From the NCBI GenBank assembly GCA_013112575.1, contig JABFGG010000016.1, positions 32,511 through 96,510 of the forward strand: a DNA stretch of 64,000 bases, in the 5' to 3' direction. Below, in pieces: positions 34,723 through 43,096 of the stretch. The notes beneath the pieces are model-generated. The model ran no database searches. It was not told the origin of the DNA and worked only from the letters and a program-made list of their open reading frames with translations. The translations under genes were made by a program, and so were the position numbers. Numbering within the stretch: position 1 is the stretch's first letter; every line of letters begins with the position of its first letter. The DNA is from Chloroflexota bacterium (GTDB lineage: Bacteria; Chloroflexota; Anaerolineae; Anaerolineales; UBA11579).

Positions 34723-36351
34723 TTAGCTATTAGTCTCAGATGCAAAATACGGTTGCTTTGCTGCTGATTTGTTTGATGAATAGGGGATCTCGGCCTGTAT
34801 GACCAGCCCGCCATTCTCCTGGTTTTGGAAACGCAAACGTCCACCAAGCAAAGCCACTCTTTCACTGATGCCTAGAAGACCATAATGCCCATCATGGGCC
34901 AGTTGCGCCGTATCAACCCCCTGGATAATTCCCTTTCCATTATCTGCAATTGAGACCATCAAGGCGCGGGGTGAAGCATGCTGCAGGGAGATATCTACCT
35001 GCGTGGCTTCTGCATGTTTCTGGATATTATTTAGTCCTTCCTGAACGATACGGTATATTGACAGTTCAACCGTCTCGGACATACGTGCAATATCTTTATC
35101 TAGATTGAGATTCACGACCGTGTTTGTACGCTTTGCCCATTCATGGGAATAGGATTGAAGCGCAGCAACGATGCCCAAACTATCGATGGTTGGTGGCCGC
35201 AAATCACTACAGATGTTGCGCAGCTCATCGATCAGGTTACGCAAGTTGTTCCTCAAGTTGATAAGATTTTCCTGCATTGCCGGGGAAGAATCTTCATGGG
35301 CCTCGATCTCTTCGATCTGGTAATTGGTGCTCAATAAGTCCTGAATGATCTGGTCATGAATTTCGCGGGCCAGGTGTTTGCGCTCTTTTTCCAATTCGGT
35401 CAGTAGCCGACGCTGTGCATTTTGCAACGCTTGGTTTGAGCTATCCAGTATGGTAACCTGTTCGGTGAGGTGGTCAATGAGTTTGTGCCTGAGGGAATCC
35501 AGGTCGATTTGTTCTTTTTCCAAATAGAGCTGGCTGCGTTGCATCCGGTCTGCATCTTCACGCGCCCGGTAATAACTATCCAGAGCCCAAATAATCGGTG
35601 TGAGCTTTTCATAATCAGTGGTGCCGACCATGGCCGCAATCAGTTGCTCTCGTTCCGCCTCTTGCGTGCGAAATTCTGCGGCGCGGTAGCCTTTGCGCAG
35701 GACGATGATGCGGTCGGTCGTTGCTAATAGATCTTCAAGGTTGTTGCTCGCAAAGAGAACACCAATGCCTTGTTTTTGCCATTCTTGCACCAGAGCCAAT
35801 AACGTTTGTTGGTATGGATAGCTCAAGGTGCGGGCGGGGTCATCAATGATGATCATGCGTGGTGAGGAGCTCATGGCCTTGGCAACGGCGATCATCTGGC
35901 GCTTTTCCCCTGAAAGATTGGATACTTTTTCACGCAGTGACTTGTAGGTTACCCCCAGTTGATCCAATATGCGTGTAGCCTCCTGATCCATTTTTAGCTG
36001 ATTAGGGATCTTGAACCAGTTATTGCCCAGCGACCACCCCAGTTCATTGCCCAGGAATATCATGCTGGTGATATCGAGGTTCTCAGCCAATATGGGCGTC
36101 TGGTAGATGACTTCAATGTCTAATGAACGTACTTGAAAAGGCCAATGTATGCGTCGTCCCGCAAAATATAGCTCCCCCTGATCGGGCACCAGATAGCCTG
36201 CCAATAACATTGCCAGCGTAGATTTACCGGAACCGCTTTGCCCTGCGATACCTACAACTTCACCGGCCTGGATCTCGAGGTCGATATTGCGTAATGCGGA
36301 AAGGGTCCCGAAACGCTTTGAGAGGTTGGTAACCTTCAATAAAGGCTTCAT
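34723..36351 (-). CDS. Soluble sensor histidine kinase with an N-terminal sugar-type ABC ATPase domain
   Basis: 542 residues, no membrane segment. Residues 1-245 form an ABC ATPase resembling the first cassette of ribose-type (CUT2) transporters: Walker A 37-45 (GQSGSGKST), Q84, signature LSGEK (146-150), Walker B ending D170-D171 where the catalytic glutamate is expected, and N203 in place of the switch histidine. It should bind ATP but hydrolyse it poorly. A coiled coil (about 260-330) leads to a NarL-type HisKA_3 domain with H332 (REIHDQIIQDL) and a HATPase (N-box 438-446, DNGKG 470-474, GLLG 491-494). The response regulator ends at its start codon. A ChvE/GguAB-type importer is divergent. 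A sensor that docks on the permease, or reads ATP, is inferred. Confidence 0.88.
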   Translation of the reverse strand: MKPLLKVTNLSKRFGTLSALRNIDLEIQAGEVVGIAGQSGSGKSTLAMLLAGYLVPDQGELYFAGRRIHWPFQVRSLDIEVIYQTPILAENLDITSMIFLGNELGWSLGNNWFKIPNQLKMDQEATRILDQLGVTYKSLREKVSNLSGEKRQMIAVAKAMSSSPRMIIIDDPARTLSYPYQQTLLALVQEWQKQGIGVLFASNNLEDLLATTDRIIVLRKGYRAAEFRTQEAEREQLIAAMVGTTDYEKLTPIIWALDSYYRAREDADRMQRSQLYLEKEQIDLDSLRHKLIDHLTEQVTILDSSNQALQNAQRRLLTELEKERKHLAREIHDQIIQDLLSTNYQIEEIEAHEDSSPAMQENLINLRNNLRNLIDELRNICSDLRPPTIDSLGIVAALQSYSHEWAKRTNTVVNLNLDKDIARMSETVELSIYRIVQEGLNNIQKHAEATQVDISLQHASPRALMVSIADNGKGIIQGVDTAQLAHDGHYGLLGISERVALLGGRLRFQNQENGGLVIQAEIPYSSNKSAAKQPYFASETNS

Positions 36352-37419
36352 TTATTGGGCTTGTAGATTACTTTGAACTACGTCTTCTAGGATATGGTTG
36401 AGGGTGGCTGAGTCGAGGACTTTTTTATCGATGAAGGCAGAAGCGCCAATATCTAAACTCTGTCGCCGGAATTCTTTATCCGGATAGGCACTGATCAAAA
36501 TAATGCGCGATTGCGGCGCGAAGGCTTTGACCTGCAAGGCGCATTGAATGCCGTTTTGGTCGCCTAATAACACGTCGATCAGGAATAAGTGAAATGAACC
36601 GGATTTGGCCAGGTCTACGGCGCTTTGGATGTTGTCCGCCTCGTAGATGTTTGCGCTGGGATATATCTTGCCGATCGTGCGTTGGAGTTGTTGTCTGTAA
36701 CGCGGATTGTCGTCCACCAAAACCACTGACAAACGTTTTGTGAGAGGTGTTTGATGGACAGGCATTTCGGCAGCAACTTGCCCGGAAATTGCCAGTATGT
36801 CGGGGTTATCGCGAATGATGTTGACAGCTTCCAGCCTGCTTTGCACGCCTAATAATCTGTAGAGACGGGTTAGATGATTCTCAATGGTCTTTACACTTAA
36901 GTTGAGTTGTAAAGCTATGCTCTGGTTGCTGTTGCCTTTCTGCAGCAGATGCAGGATATCGCGCTGGCGTGAAGTGAGGGGTGGCGAGGTTGGCGTTGTG
37001 GGGTCAAGGTTTACCAGGCGGTCAACGATCGAGCTTGAGATCCATTTTTCGCCATTGAGCACGCGCTGCAAGGCCAAACGCAGGTCCTGCAAAGGCTGGT
37101 CTTTTAGATGGTAGCCATTGACGCCCGCCTTTAATAAACCCTGTACGTAGATATCGTCATCATAGGCGCTGATCACAAGGATCTTTAGTTCGGGGTAATC
37201 ATGCCGAATCTGGCGAATTGCCGGAATCGGGTCAAACTCGGGCATAGTCACATCGATAAGCAAGAGATCAGGGTGTAGCGTTTGTAAGGATGTGAAGAGG
37301 GTGGGGCCGTCCTTAGCTTCTCCCACAACTTCCAATTCGTCCAATTCCTCTACGGCATTGCGTATCCCGGAACGTACAATTGCATGATCATCTGCCAGGA
37401 GAACCCGGATACCGCTCAT
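36352..37419 (-). CDS. Response regulator with REC - LuxR-type HTH - REC architecture
   Basis: 355 residues. The first receiver (1-120) has D10-D11, phospho-acceptor D56 (LLLIDVTMP) and K106. A LuxR/NarL helix-turn-helix lies at about 146-200 (LTSRQRDILHLLQKG, LSVKTIENHLTRLYRLLGV). A second receiver (230-350) has D236-D237, D282 (LFLIDVLLG) and K332-K333. NarL-type regulators normally end after the HTH, so the extra C-terminal receiver is unusual and could integrate two signals or act as a phosphate sink. The gene directly abuts the ABC-kinase gene, its obvious partner, and is divergent from the sugar importer it probably controls. Confidence 0.92.
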   Translation of the reverse strand: MSGIRVLLADDHAIVRSGIRNAVEELDELEVVGEAKDGPTLFTSLQTLHPDLLLIDVTMPEFDPIPAIRQIRHDYPELKILVISAYDDDIYVQGLLKAGVNGYHLKDQPLQDLRLALQRVLNGEKWISSSIVDRLVNLDPTTPTSPPLTSRQRDILHLLQKGNSNQSIALQLNLSVKTIENHLTRLYRLLGVQSRLEAVNIIRDNPDILAISGQVAAEMPVHQTPLTKRLSVVLVDDNPRYRQQLQRTIGKIYPSANIYEADNIQSAVDLAKSGSFHLFLIDVLLGDQNGIQCALQVKAFAPQSRIILISAYPDKEFRRQSLDIGASAFIDKKVLDSATLNHILEDVVQSNLQAQ

Positions 37420-37464
37420 AATTGCATTATAACATTCAGCCTATGGGGAAATGTCACATGGGTT

Positions 37465-37516
37465 TTAGGGGATGCCCCCAGGTTTAAATCGCTTAGTTTG
37501 GGGGGGATTCCCCTAA
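37465..37516. repeat. Inverted pair of TTAGGGGAnnCCCCC boxes, candidate response-regulator sites
   Basis: TTAGGGGATGCCCCC (37465-37479) and, in opposite orientation, TTAGGGGAATCCCCC (reverse complement of 37502-37516) differ only in the two central bases, and each is itself nearly palindromic. The centres are 37 bases apart, upstream of the importer -35 at 37557. They lie between the response-regulator gene and the importer and are the best candidates for its binding sites. Confidence 0.55.
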
Positions 37517-37556
37517 TTGGAAAAGGGGGGAGGAGGGGAGGCGTGAAAAAAACAAT

Positions 37557-37585
37557 TTGTTAAACTCTTATTAACAACCTATGCT
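37557..37585 (+). promoter_or_regulatory. Promoter of the ChvE/GguAB-type importer with an inverted repeat
   Basis: TTGTTA (37557-37562), 17-base spacer, TATGCT (37580-37585). A perfect inverted repeat TTGTTAA-7-TTAACAA (37557-37577) fills the -35 and spacer and may be a second operator. The leader to the ATG at 37708 is about 115 bases. Confidence 0.6.
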
Positions 37586-37707
37586 GAATTTAAGTTTGAA
37601 ATTGAAGACTGAGGAGGTGAAATCACCAAGACGAAATCCATTCGTATATCTATCCATTCAATTCATATTGAATGGGCCACCAAATTCGATTGATAAGGAA
37701 GAGCAGA

Positions 37708-38850
37708 ATGTATAGGAAAAACTCATTTATTCTATTGGCGATGTTGTTGATCTTCGCCGTTCTCCTTGCTGCTTGCGGCGGTAGTGCAACTGCTACCGAA
37801 GAAGCACCCGCAGAAGCTCCGGCAGAAGAAGTAGCAGGCAAAGTTGGTATCGTACTGCCGACGAGGGATGAACCACGCTGGATCCAGGACGAGGCCCGCT
37901 TCGAAGAAGCACTGGCCGCCGCTGGTTATGAGGTCGAGATCCTCTTCAGCCAGGGTGACTCTGCCCGTGAAAAAGCCAATGTCGAAGACCTGATCACCAA
38001 GGGTGTGCAGGTCTTGGTCATCACGCCCCACGACGGGGCCGCAGCTGCCGCCGCAGCAGAAGTTGCCCAGGAAGCTGGGGTCAAGGTCATCTCCTACGAC
38101 CGCCTGATCCTCGAGACGGATGCAGTTGATTACTACGTGACCTTCGACAGCATCGCCGTGGGCGCAGCCCAGGCGCAATACCTGGTGGACAAAGCCAGTG
38201 GCGAAGGCAACCCGCTGTACCTGTATGCCGGGGCTGCCTCTGACAACAACGCTTTCTTGTTCTTTGAAGGTGCCTGGAACGTCCTGCAGCCCAAGATCGC
38301 CGATGGCACATTCGTGATCAAGAACTCCAGCGAAGCAGAAGCCTTGCAAGACAAGGCAGAACTGACGCGTGACGAGATGGCCCAGATCATCGGTCAGGTA
38401 ACGACCAACTGGGACTTCAACACGGCCAAGAACCTGGCAGAGGCTAACCTGACAGCTACCACGGCGGAGGACAAAGGGGATGTGTTCATCCTGGCCCCCA
38501 ATGACGGCACAGCCCGCGCTATTGCGGACGCCTTTGCAGCCGATGGTGATGTGAGCAGCTATGTGGTCACCGGACAGGATGCTGAAGTTGCCTCCGTGCA
38601 GTACATCATTGATGGCAAGCAGTCCATGACGGTCTTGAAGGATGTGCGCACATTGGTGGGCGATGCCATCGCCGCAGCCATCACCTTCCTTGAGGGTGGC
38701 ACACCAGCACAGACCAACACCTATAACAATGGTGTTATCGATGTGCCGGCCAAGCCATCTGAGGTGATCTCTGTAGACCAGGACAATGTCCAGGCCGAGA
38801 TCATTGACTCCGGTTACTGGCCTGCCGATGAATTCACCGGCTTACCGTAG
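37708..38850 (+). CDS. chvE: ChvE-type multiple-monosaccharide-binding lipoprotein
   Basis: About 380 residues from an ATG at 37708 after AAGGAAG; the longer in-frame ATG at 37672 would spoil the signal peptide. A hydrophobic signal and lipobox (LLAAC) are followed by a short Ala/Glu linker. The body matches ChvE/XylF-type binding proteins: VGIVLPTRDEPRWIQDE, VISYDRLI, SDNNAFLFFEGAWNVL and GQDAEVASVQYII. These bind xylose, arabinose, galactose or glucose. It is the first gene of the importer operon divergent from the ABC-kinase/regulator pair. In Agrobacterium, ChvE also feeds a kinase (VirA), a thematic but not structural parallel. Confidence 0.9.
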   Translation: MYRKNSFILLAMLLIFAVLLAACGGSATATEEAPAEAPAEEVAGKVGIVLPTRDEPRWIQDEARFEEALAAAGYEVEILFSQGDSAREKANVEDLITKGVQVLVITPHDGAAAAAAAEVAQEAGVKVISYDRLILETDAVDYYVTFDSIAVGAAQAQYLVDKASGEGNPLYLYAGAASDNNAFLFFEGAWNVLQPKIADGTFVIKNSSEAEALQDKAELTRDEMAQIIGQVTTNWDFNTAKNLAEANLTATTAEDKGDVFILAPNDGTARAIADAFAADGDVSSYVVTGQDAEVASVQYIIDGKQSMTVLKDVRTLVGDAIAAAITFLEGGTPAQTNTYNNGVIDVPAKPSEVISVDQDNVQAEIIDSGYWPADEFTGLP

Positions 38851-38873
38851 CAACAAGGGTTAAGGTATAACTA

Positions 38874-38908
38874 AGGGAATAGTTATGGAACTTCCATAAC
38901 TATTCCCT
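38874..38908 (+). terminator. Strong hairpin between binding-protein and ATPase genes
   Basis: AGGGAATAGTTATGGAA (38874-38890) pairs perfectly with TTCCATAACTATTCCCT (38892-38908). Only CTTTA follows, so readthrough is likely. Such a stem usually leaves the binding-protein mRNA more abundant than the transporter mRNA. Confidence 0.72.
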
Positions 38909-38943
38909 CTTTACTTGATAGTTGTCATTGGAGACCCTTCAAC

Positions 38944-40464
38944 ATGCCAACACCGATACTTGAGATGCAAGAGATCACCAAGGAATTTCCCGGTGTGATC
39001 GCTCTGGACAAGGTTACCTTTGAGGTGGCCCAGGGGGAGATACATTGTTTGGTAGGGGAAAATGGGGCGGGCAAATCCACCCTGATGAAAGTGCTGAGTG
39101 GTGTATATCCTTATGGGGTATATAGCGGAGAGATCATTTTCGATGGTCTGGCCCAGCAATTTCGCAACATAAAAGAGAGCGAAAAAGCAGGCATTGCGAT
39201 CATTTATCAGGAGTTCGCCCTGGTCCCTGAAATGACGATCTATGAAAATATTTTCCTGGGTCACGAGATCTCCAATGCTTTCGGGGTGGATTGGAATGAA
39301 ACCATCAAACGGACTAATGATATTCTGAAGAAAGTCAGGTTGAATATCAATCCGGCTACAAAAGTGAAAGACCTGGGGGTGGGACAGCAGCAACTGGTAG
39401 AGATCGCAAAAGCATTGAGCCGAGAAGTCAAGCTGTTAATCCTCGATGAGCCGACCGCGGCGTTGAATGAGGAAGATGCCGAGAATCTTTTTGTACTCTT
39501 GCGGGACCTGAAAGAGCAGGGAGTTACGAGTGTATTGATCACCCATAAGCTAAAAGAGGTGATCGATATTGCCGATACGGTCACCGTTTTGCGTGACGGC
39601 CAAACTGTAGGCACTCTGAGTGCCGCCAATGGTGAGGTGACTGAAAACGTACTAATTAAAAACATGGTGGGGCGAGAGATCGAGAATATCTATCCCCCAC
39701 GTAAACCTATGGAACAGGGCGACATCGTTTTCGAGGTCAAAGACTGGAATGCAGTGCATCCAGGCTTGGGCAGGACCATCCTTAAAGATATCAATTTTCA
39801 CGTGAGAAAAGGCGAGATCGTGGGTGTTGCCGGGCTGATGGGCTCAGCGCGTACGGAACTGGCCCTGAGCTTGTTCGGTAATCCCTATGGCTACAAACTG
39901 GATGGCGAGATGTACATGCGGGGGATAAGGGTTGAACTTAATCATCCCCAAGATGCTATCGATGAACGCGTGGCCTACGTAACAGAAGATCGAAAATCCA
40001 CTGGGCTTATCCTTATCCAGGATGTGAAACAGAATATTACACTTGCCAACCTGCGCAAGCTTGCCCAACGAGGGGTTGTAGACCGCAACGCAGAGATCAA
40101 AGTTGCCACCGAATACAAACAATCCCTTGATATCCGCACACCCAGCATTGAACAAAAGGTAGAGAACCTGAGCGGCGGCAACCAGCAAAAGGTCTCCGTG
40201 GCAAAATGGTTGTTTGCCAAACCCGACGTCCTGATTCTCGATGAACCCACCCGCGGCATCGATGTGGGAGCCAAGTACGAGATCTATTCCCTGATGAACG
40301 AGCTTGTGGAGCAAGGCATGAGCATCATCATGATCTCTTCGGAACTCCCTGAGATCTTGGGGATGAGTGACCGGGTATATGTCGTCTCTTCCGGTAGGAT
40401 CACCGGGGAATTGAAGATCGAGGACGCGACGCAAGAAAATATCATGCAAATGGCGACCCTGTGA
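38944..40464 (+). CDS. gguA: GguA/XylG-type sugar ABC transporter ATPase (two cassettes)
   Basis: 506 residues with two ABC cassettes, as in CUT2 sugar importers. The first has Walker A GENGAGKST, a VGQQQLVEIAKAL signature variant, and ILDEPTAALN. The second has a degenerate Walker A (GLMGSARTEL), the signature LSGGNQQKVSVAKWL and LILDEPTRGID. SGVYPYGVYSGEI and AIIYQEFALVPEMTIYENI are characteristic of the multiple-monosaccharide (GguA/mmsA) subgroup. It energises uptake of the sugar bound by the preceding ChvE-type protein. The cassette of the divergent histidine kinase resembles its first half (ENIFLG versus SMIFLG). Confidence 0.92.
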   Translation: MPTPILEMQEITKEFPGVIALDKVTFEVAQGEIHCLVGENGAGKSTLMKVLSGVYPYGVYSGEIIFDGLAQQFRNIKESEKAGIAIIYQEFALVPEMTIYENIFLGHEISNAFGVDWNETIKRTNDILKKVRLNINPATKVKDLGVGQQQLVEIAKALSREVKLLILDEPTAALNEEDAENLFVLLRDLKEQGVTSVLITHKLKEVIDIADTVTVLRDGQTVGTLSAANGEVTENVLIKNMVGREIENIYPPRKPMEQGDIVFEVKDWNAVHPGLGRTILKDINFHVRKGEIVGVAGLMGSARTELALSLFGNPYGYKLDGEMYMRGIRVELNHPQDAIDERVAYVTEDRKSTGLILIQDVKQNITLANLRKLAQRGVVDRNAEIKVATEYKQSLDIRTPSIEQKVENLSGGNQQKVSVAKWLFAKPDVLILDEPTRGIDVGAKYEIYSLMNELVEQGMSIIMISSELPEILGMSDRVYVVSSGRITGELKIEDATQENIMQMATL

Positions 40465-40476
40465 GGACTAATAATC

Positions 40477-41655
40477 ATGACCTTCTTCAATAACGCAACA
40501 AGAATCTTCCGGCAGAACATCCGTGAATATGGCATGTTCATAGCCCTCTTTGTCATTATGGCGATCTTTTCTATCACCACGGATGGCATCTTTATTTCCT
40601 CAAGGAATATAAGCAACCTCATCAACCAGGCAGGGTTCATCGCCGTTCTGGGTATTGGTATGACCCTGGTGATCGTCATCCGCCATATTGATCTATCGGT
40701 TGGCTTCCTGGCGGGTTTCCTGGGCGCGGTAGCTGCCATTGCTATGGTCTCCTGGGGCTGGCCGGTGATCGTAGTTATCCCCTTCGTACTATTGTTGGGT
40801 GCGCTGGCTGGTTTGATCCCCGGCTTTTTGGTGGCACGTTTGAAGATACCGGCTTTTGTGGCGACCCTTGCAGGATGGTTGATCTACCGAGGTGCACTGC
40901 TGGTAGTTACCCAAAGTACGGGCACGATCATTATCCCCAACGATGCCTTTAATGCCATTGGCAATGGTTACATCCCGGATATTCCCCGTGTGCCGATATT
41001 CCCTGAGGTCCACAAGGTAACCCTGTTGCTGGGAATTATCGCCATCATCCTTTACGTTTTTAATGAAATTCGCACGCGCCGCAACAAACAATCTTATAAC
41101 TTCGAAGTTCTCCCCCCTGATCTTTTTGCACTGAAGTTGGTATTCGTATCTGCGCTGATTGGTGGGTTAACCTGGGTGTTGGCGGGCTTCAATGGCCTTT
41201 CCTGGACGGCTGTCATCGTGATTCTGGTGGCGTTGATCTACCATTTTGTAACGACCAATACAGTGCTGGGCAGGCATATTTATGCTGTAGGTGGTAACCC
41301 GGAGGCCGCCAAGCTTAGCGGTGTCAACGTCAACCGCATCACTCTTGTTGTGTTTGGGCAGATGGGTATGTTGTCTGCCTTGTCAGGCATTTTGTTTGCT
41401 GCCCGTTTGCAGTCGGCGACTACTACGGCAGGTACCCTGTTTGAGTTAGATGCTATTGCGGCGGCCTTCGTGGGTGGTGTCTCGGCGGGTGGCGGCATTG
41501 GTAAAGTGATCGGTTCGCTGGTGGGTGCGCTGGTGATGATCTCCTTGACCAGCGGCATGAACCTTATGGGCATTGACATTGCCTACCAATACATTGTGCG
41601 TGGTGCAGTTTTGGCGGCGGCGGTTATTTTTGACGTAGCCACACGTAACCGATAA
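40477..41655 (+). CDS. gguB: GguB/XylH-type sugar ABC transporter permease
   Basis: 392 residues with about 10-12 membrane segments. FIAVLGIGMTLVIVIRHIDLSVGFLAGFLGAVAA is split over two helices and contains the DLSVG motif of CUT2 permeases; VGGNPEAAKLSGVN is the cytoplasmic loop thought to contact the ATPase, and AAFVGGVSAGGGIGKVIGSLVGAL follows. The long size matches the GguB/mmsB group rather than RbsC. It begins 12 bases after gguA. If the ABC-kinase docks on a permease, this is the nearest candidate. Confidence 0.92.
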   Translation: MTFFNNATRIFRQNIREYGMFIALFVIMAIFSITTDGIFISSRNISNLINQAGFIAVLGIGMTLVIVIRHIDLSVGFLAGFLGAVAAIAMVSWGWPVIVVIPFVLLLGALAGLIPGFLVARLKIPAFVATLAGWLIYRGALLVVTQSTGTIIIPNDAFNAIGNGYIPDIPRVPIFPEVHKVTLLLGIIAIILYVFNEIRTRRNKQSYNFEVLPPDLFALKLVFVSALIGGLTWVLAGFNGLSWTAVIVILVALIYHFVTTNTVLGRHIYAVGGNPEAAKLSGVNVNRITLVVFGQMGMLSALSGILFAARLQSATTTAGTLFELDAIAAAFVGGVSAGGGIGKVIGSLVGALVMISLTSGMNLMGIDIAYQYIVRGAVLAAAVIFDVATRNR

Positions 41656-41664
41656 TCCCAGAAA

Positions 41665-42657
41665 TTGAGTTTGAAGGTTCTCTTTATCGGGGGGACAGGC
41701 ATCATCAGTTCGGCCTGTTCCCAATTAGCGGTAGAGCAGGGGGTGGATTTATATCTATTTAACCGTGGAGAAAGTAGCAAGAAGCGGTCCATCCCTGAAG
41801 GGGCCAATGTTTTAATTGGCGACATTAACAATACGAAAAGCATGGTCAAAGTCCTGGACGAACATGCCTTTGATGTGGTCGTGAATTGGATCGCCTACAC
41901 GCCGGATCAAGTGCAGCGCGATATTCAGTTGTTCCAAAACCGCACAGATCAATATATCTTCATCAGTTCAGCATCGGCTTACGAGAAGCCTGTGCGGCAA
42001 TTCCCGATCACCGAGGAGACACCGTTGGTGAATCCGTTCTGGGAATACTCGCAAAATAAGGCGGACTGTGAAACGTTTTTGATGAAGGCGCATGTGGAAG
42101 AAGGTTTCCCAATAACCATTGTGCGCCCTTCACATACTTATGACAAAACTCTGTTTCCTTTCCGGGGAGGTTACACTGTGCTGGACCGCATGCGCAAAGG
42201 CCAACCGGTGGTTGTGCATGGGGATGGCGAGTCTCATTGGGTCTTGACGCAGCACTATGATTTTGCGGTGGGTTTTAGTGGGCTGTTGGGCAAAACAGAG
42301 GCTTTAGGCGAAGCTTATCATATAACCTCAGATGAGCAACTGACCTGGAACCAGATCTATGCCACGGTTGCAGAGAAAGCAGGGGCAGAATTTAAGCCGG
42401 TGCATGTGCCGCCTGAATTTATTGCCCGTTATGACCCGGATTGGGGAGCCAGCCTGCTGGGTGACAAATCGCATTCCGTGAGCTTCGACAACACTAAAAT
42501 CCGGAAACTCGTCCCGGAATTTGTTCGGCAGGCCCCTTTTGCGGAAGGTTGTGAGGAGATCATTGGCTGGCATGATGCAGATGCAGGCAGACGGATCGTG
42601 TCTGAGGACTTTTCTAAGATGTTAGATAGGATTATTGGGGAATACGATAAGTTTTAG
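41665..42657 (+). CDS. NAD-dependent epimerase/dehydratase-like protein
   Basis: 330 residues, atypical or extended SDR. The N-terminal VLFIGGTGIISSACSQLA is a variant of GGTGxxG, followed by FISSASAYEKP and the WEYSQNKADCE segment where YxxxK is expected as YSQNK. Relatives include isoflavone-reductase-like and plant CSP41-type proteins. The start is uncertain: TTG at 41665 or TTG at 41671, neither with a strong ribosome site. It is 9 bases after the permease, so it is part of the importer operon and may oxidise or epimerise the imported sugar. Confidence 0.8.
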   Translation: MSLKVLFIGGTGIISSACSQLAVEQGVDLYLFNRGESSKKRSIPEGANVLIGDINNTKSMVKVLDEHAFDVVVNWIAYTPDQVQRDIQLFQNRTDQYIFISSASAYEKPVRQFPITEETPLVNPFWEYSQNKADCETFLMKAHVEEGFPITIVRPSHTYDKTLFPFRGGYTVLDRMRKGQPVVVHGDGESHWVLTQHYDFAVGFSGLLGKTEALGEAYHITSDEQLTWNQIYATVAEKAGAEFKPVHVPPEFIARYDPDWGASLLGDKSHSVSFDNTKIRKLVPEFVRQAPFAEGCEEIIGWHDADAGRRIVSEDFSKMLDRIIGEYDKF

Positions 42658-43096
42658 TGATATGCAATAGTAGCTAAAATTCCAGATTTTATAAAATCAC
42701 ATTACATAGACTTGATTTTTAGCGGGGTTTCTGGCTCCTTTCACAAACCTTTCCGAACCTATTTTTGGGAACACTTTCTGGAAAAATGGTTGATTTTCAA
42801 GAAGGCTATTCTATCTCTAACTAAGTTTTAAATAAATGCGCATAGGCGGGGGGACTAATGATGAAGACAGTGTAATCCGCCAAGTAGTGTTACTGATGCT
42901 TAGGGTGACGTTTAGTTTGAACTTAGAGGCGCACAATTCTCTATAACAAAACTTATTTACTTGGTTCTCCTTCTAACTAATTATCTAATAACTGTTGTCA
43001 GTTGACATGTAAAAGGACTAATATTATAATGTCCGTACATTTCGCTGTTTTAGCCTGATTTCCCTCAGTCCCTTCATATATAGAAGGGCATCTTTA
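42658..43096. other. Intergenic region before the first GntR gene
   Basis: 439 AT-rich bases without a plausible gene. The last 100 bases hold the promoter and palindrome listed separately. I see no riboswitch, tRNA or repeat in the rest. Confidence 0.5.
42996..43040 (+). promoter_or_regulatory. Consensus promoter with palindromes before the first GntR gene
   Basis: TTGACA (43002-43007), 17-base spacer, TATAAT (43025-43030): both hexamers are perfect. The -35 is half of the palindrome TGTCA-GT-TGACA (42996-43007), and ATGTCCGTACAT (43029-43040) follows the -10. Both are possible operators for the GntR protein. Confidence 0.75.

Noticed and set aside
37617..37713. Possible leader peptide (GTG after GAGGAG) before the ChvE-type gene
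   Set aside because: The GTG is too close to the GAGGAG for normal initiation, and the reading frame has no regulatory feature such as rare-codon runs.
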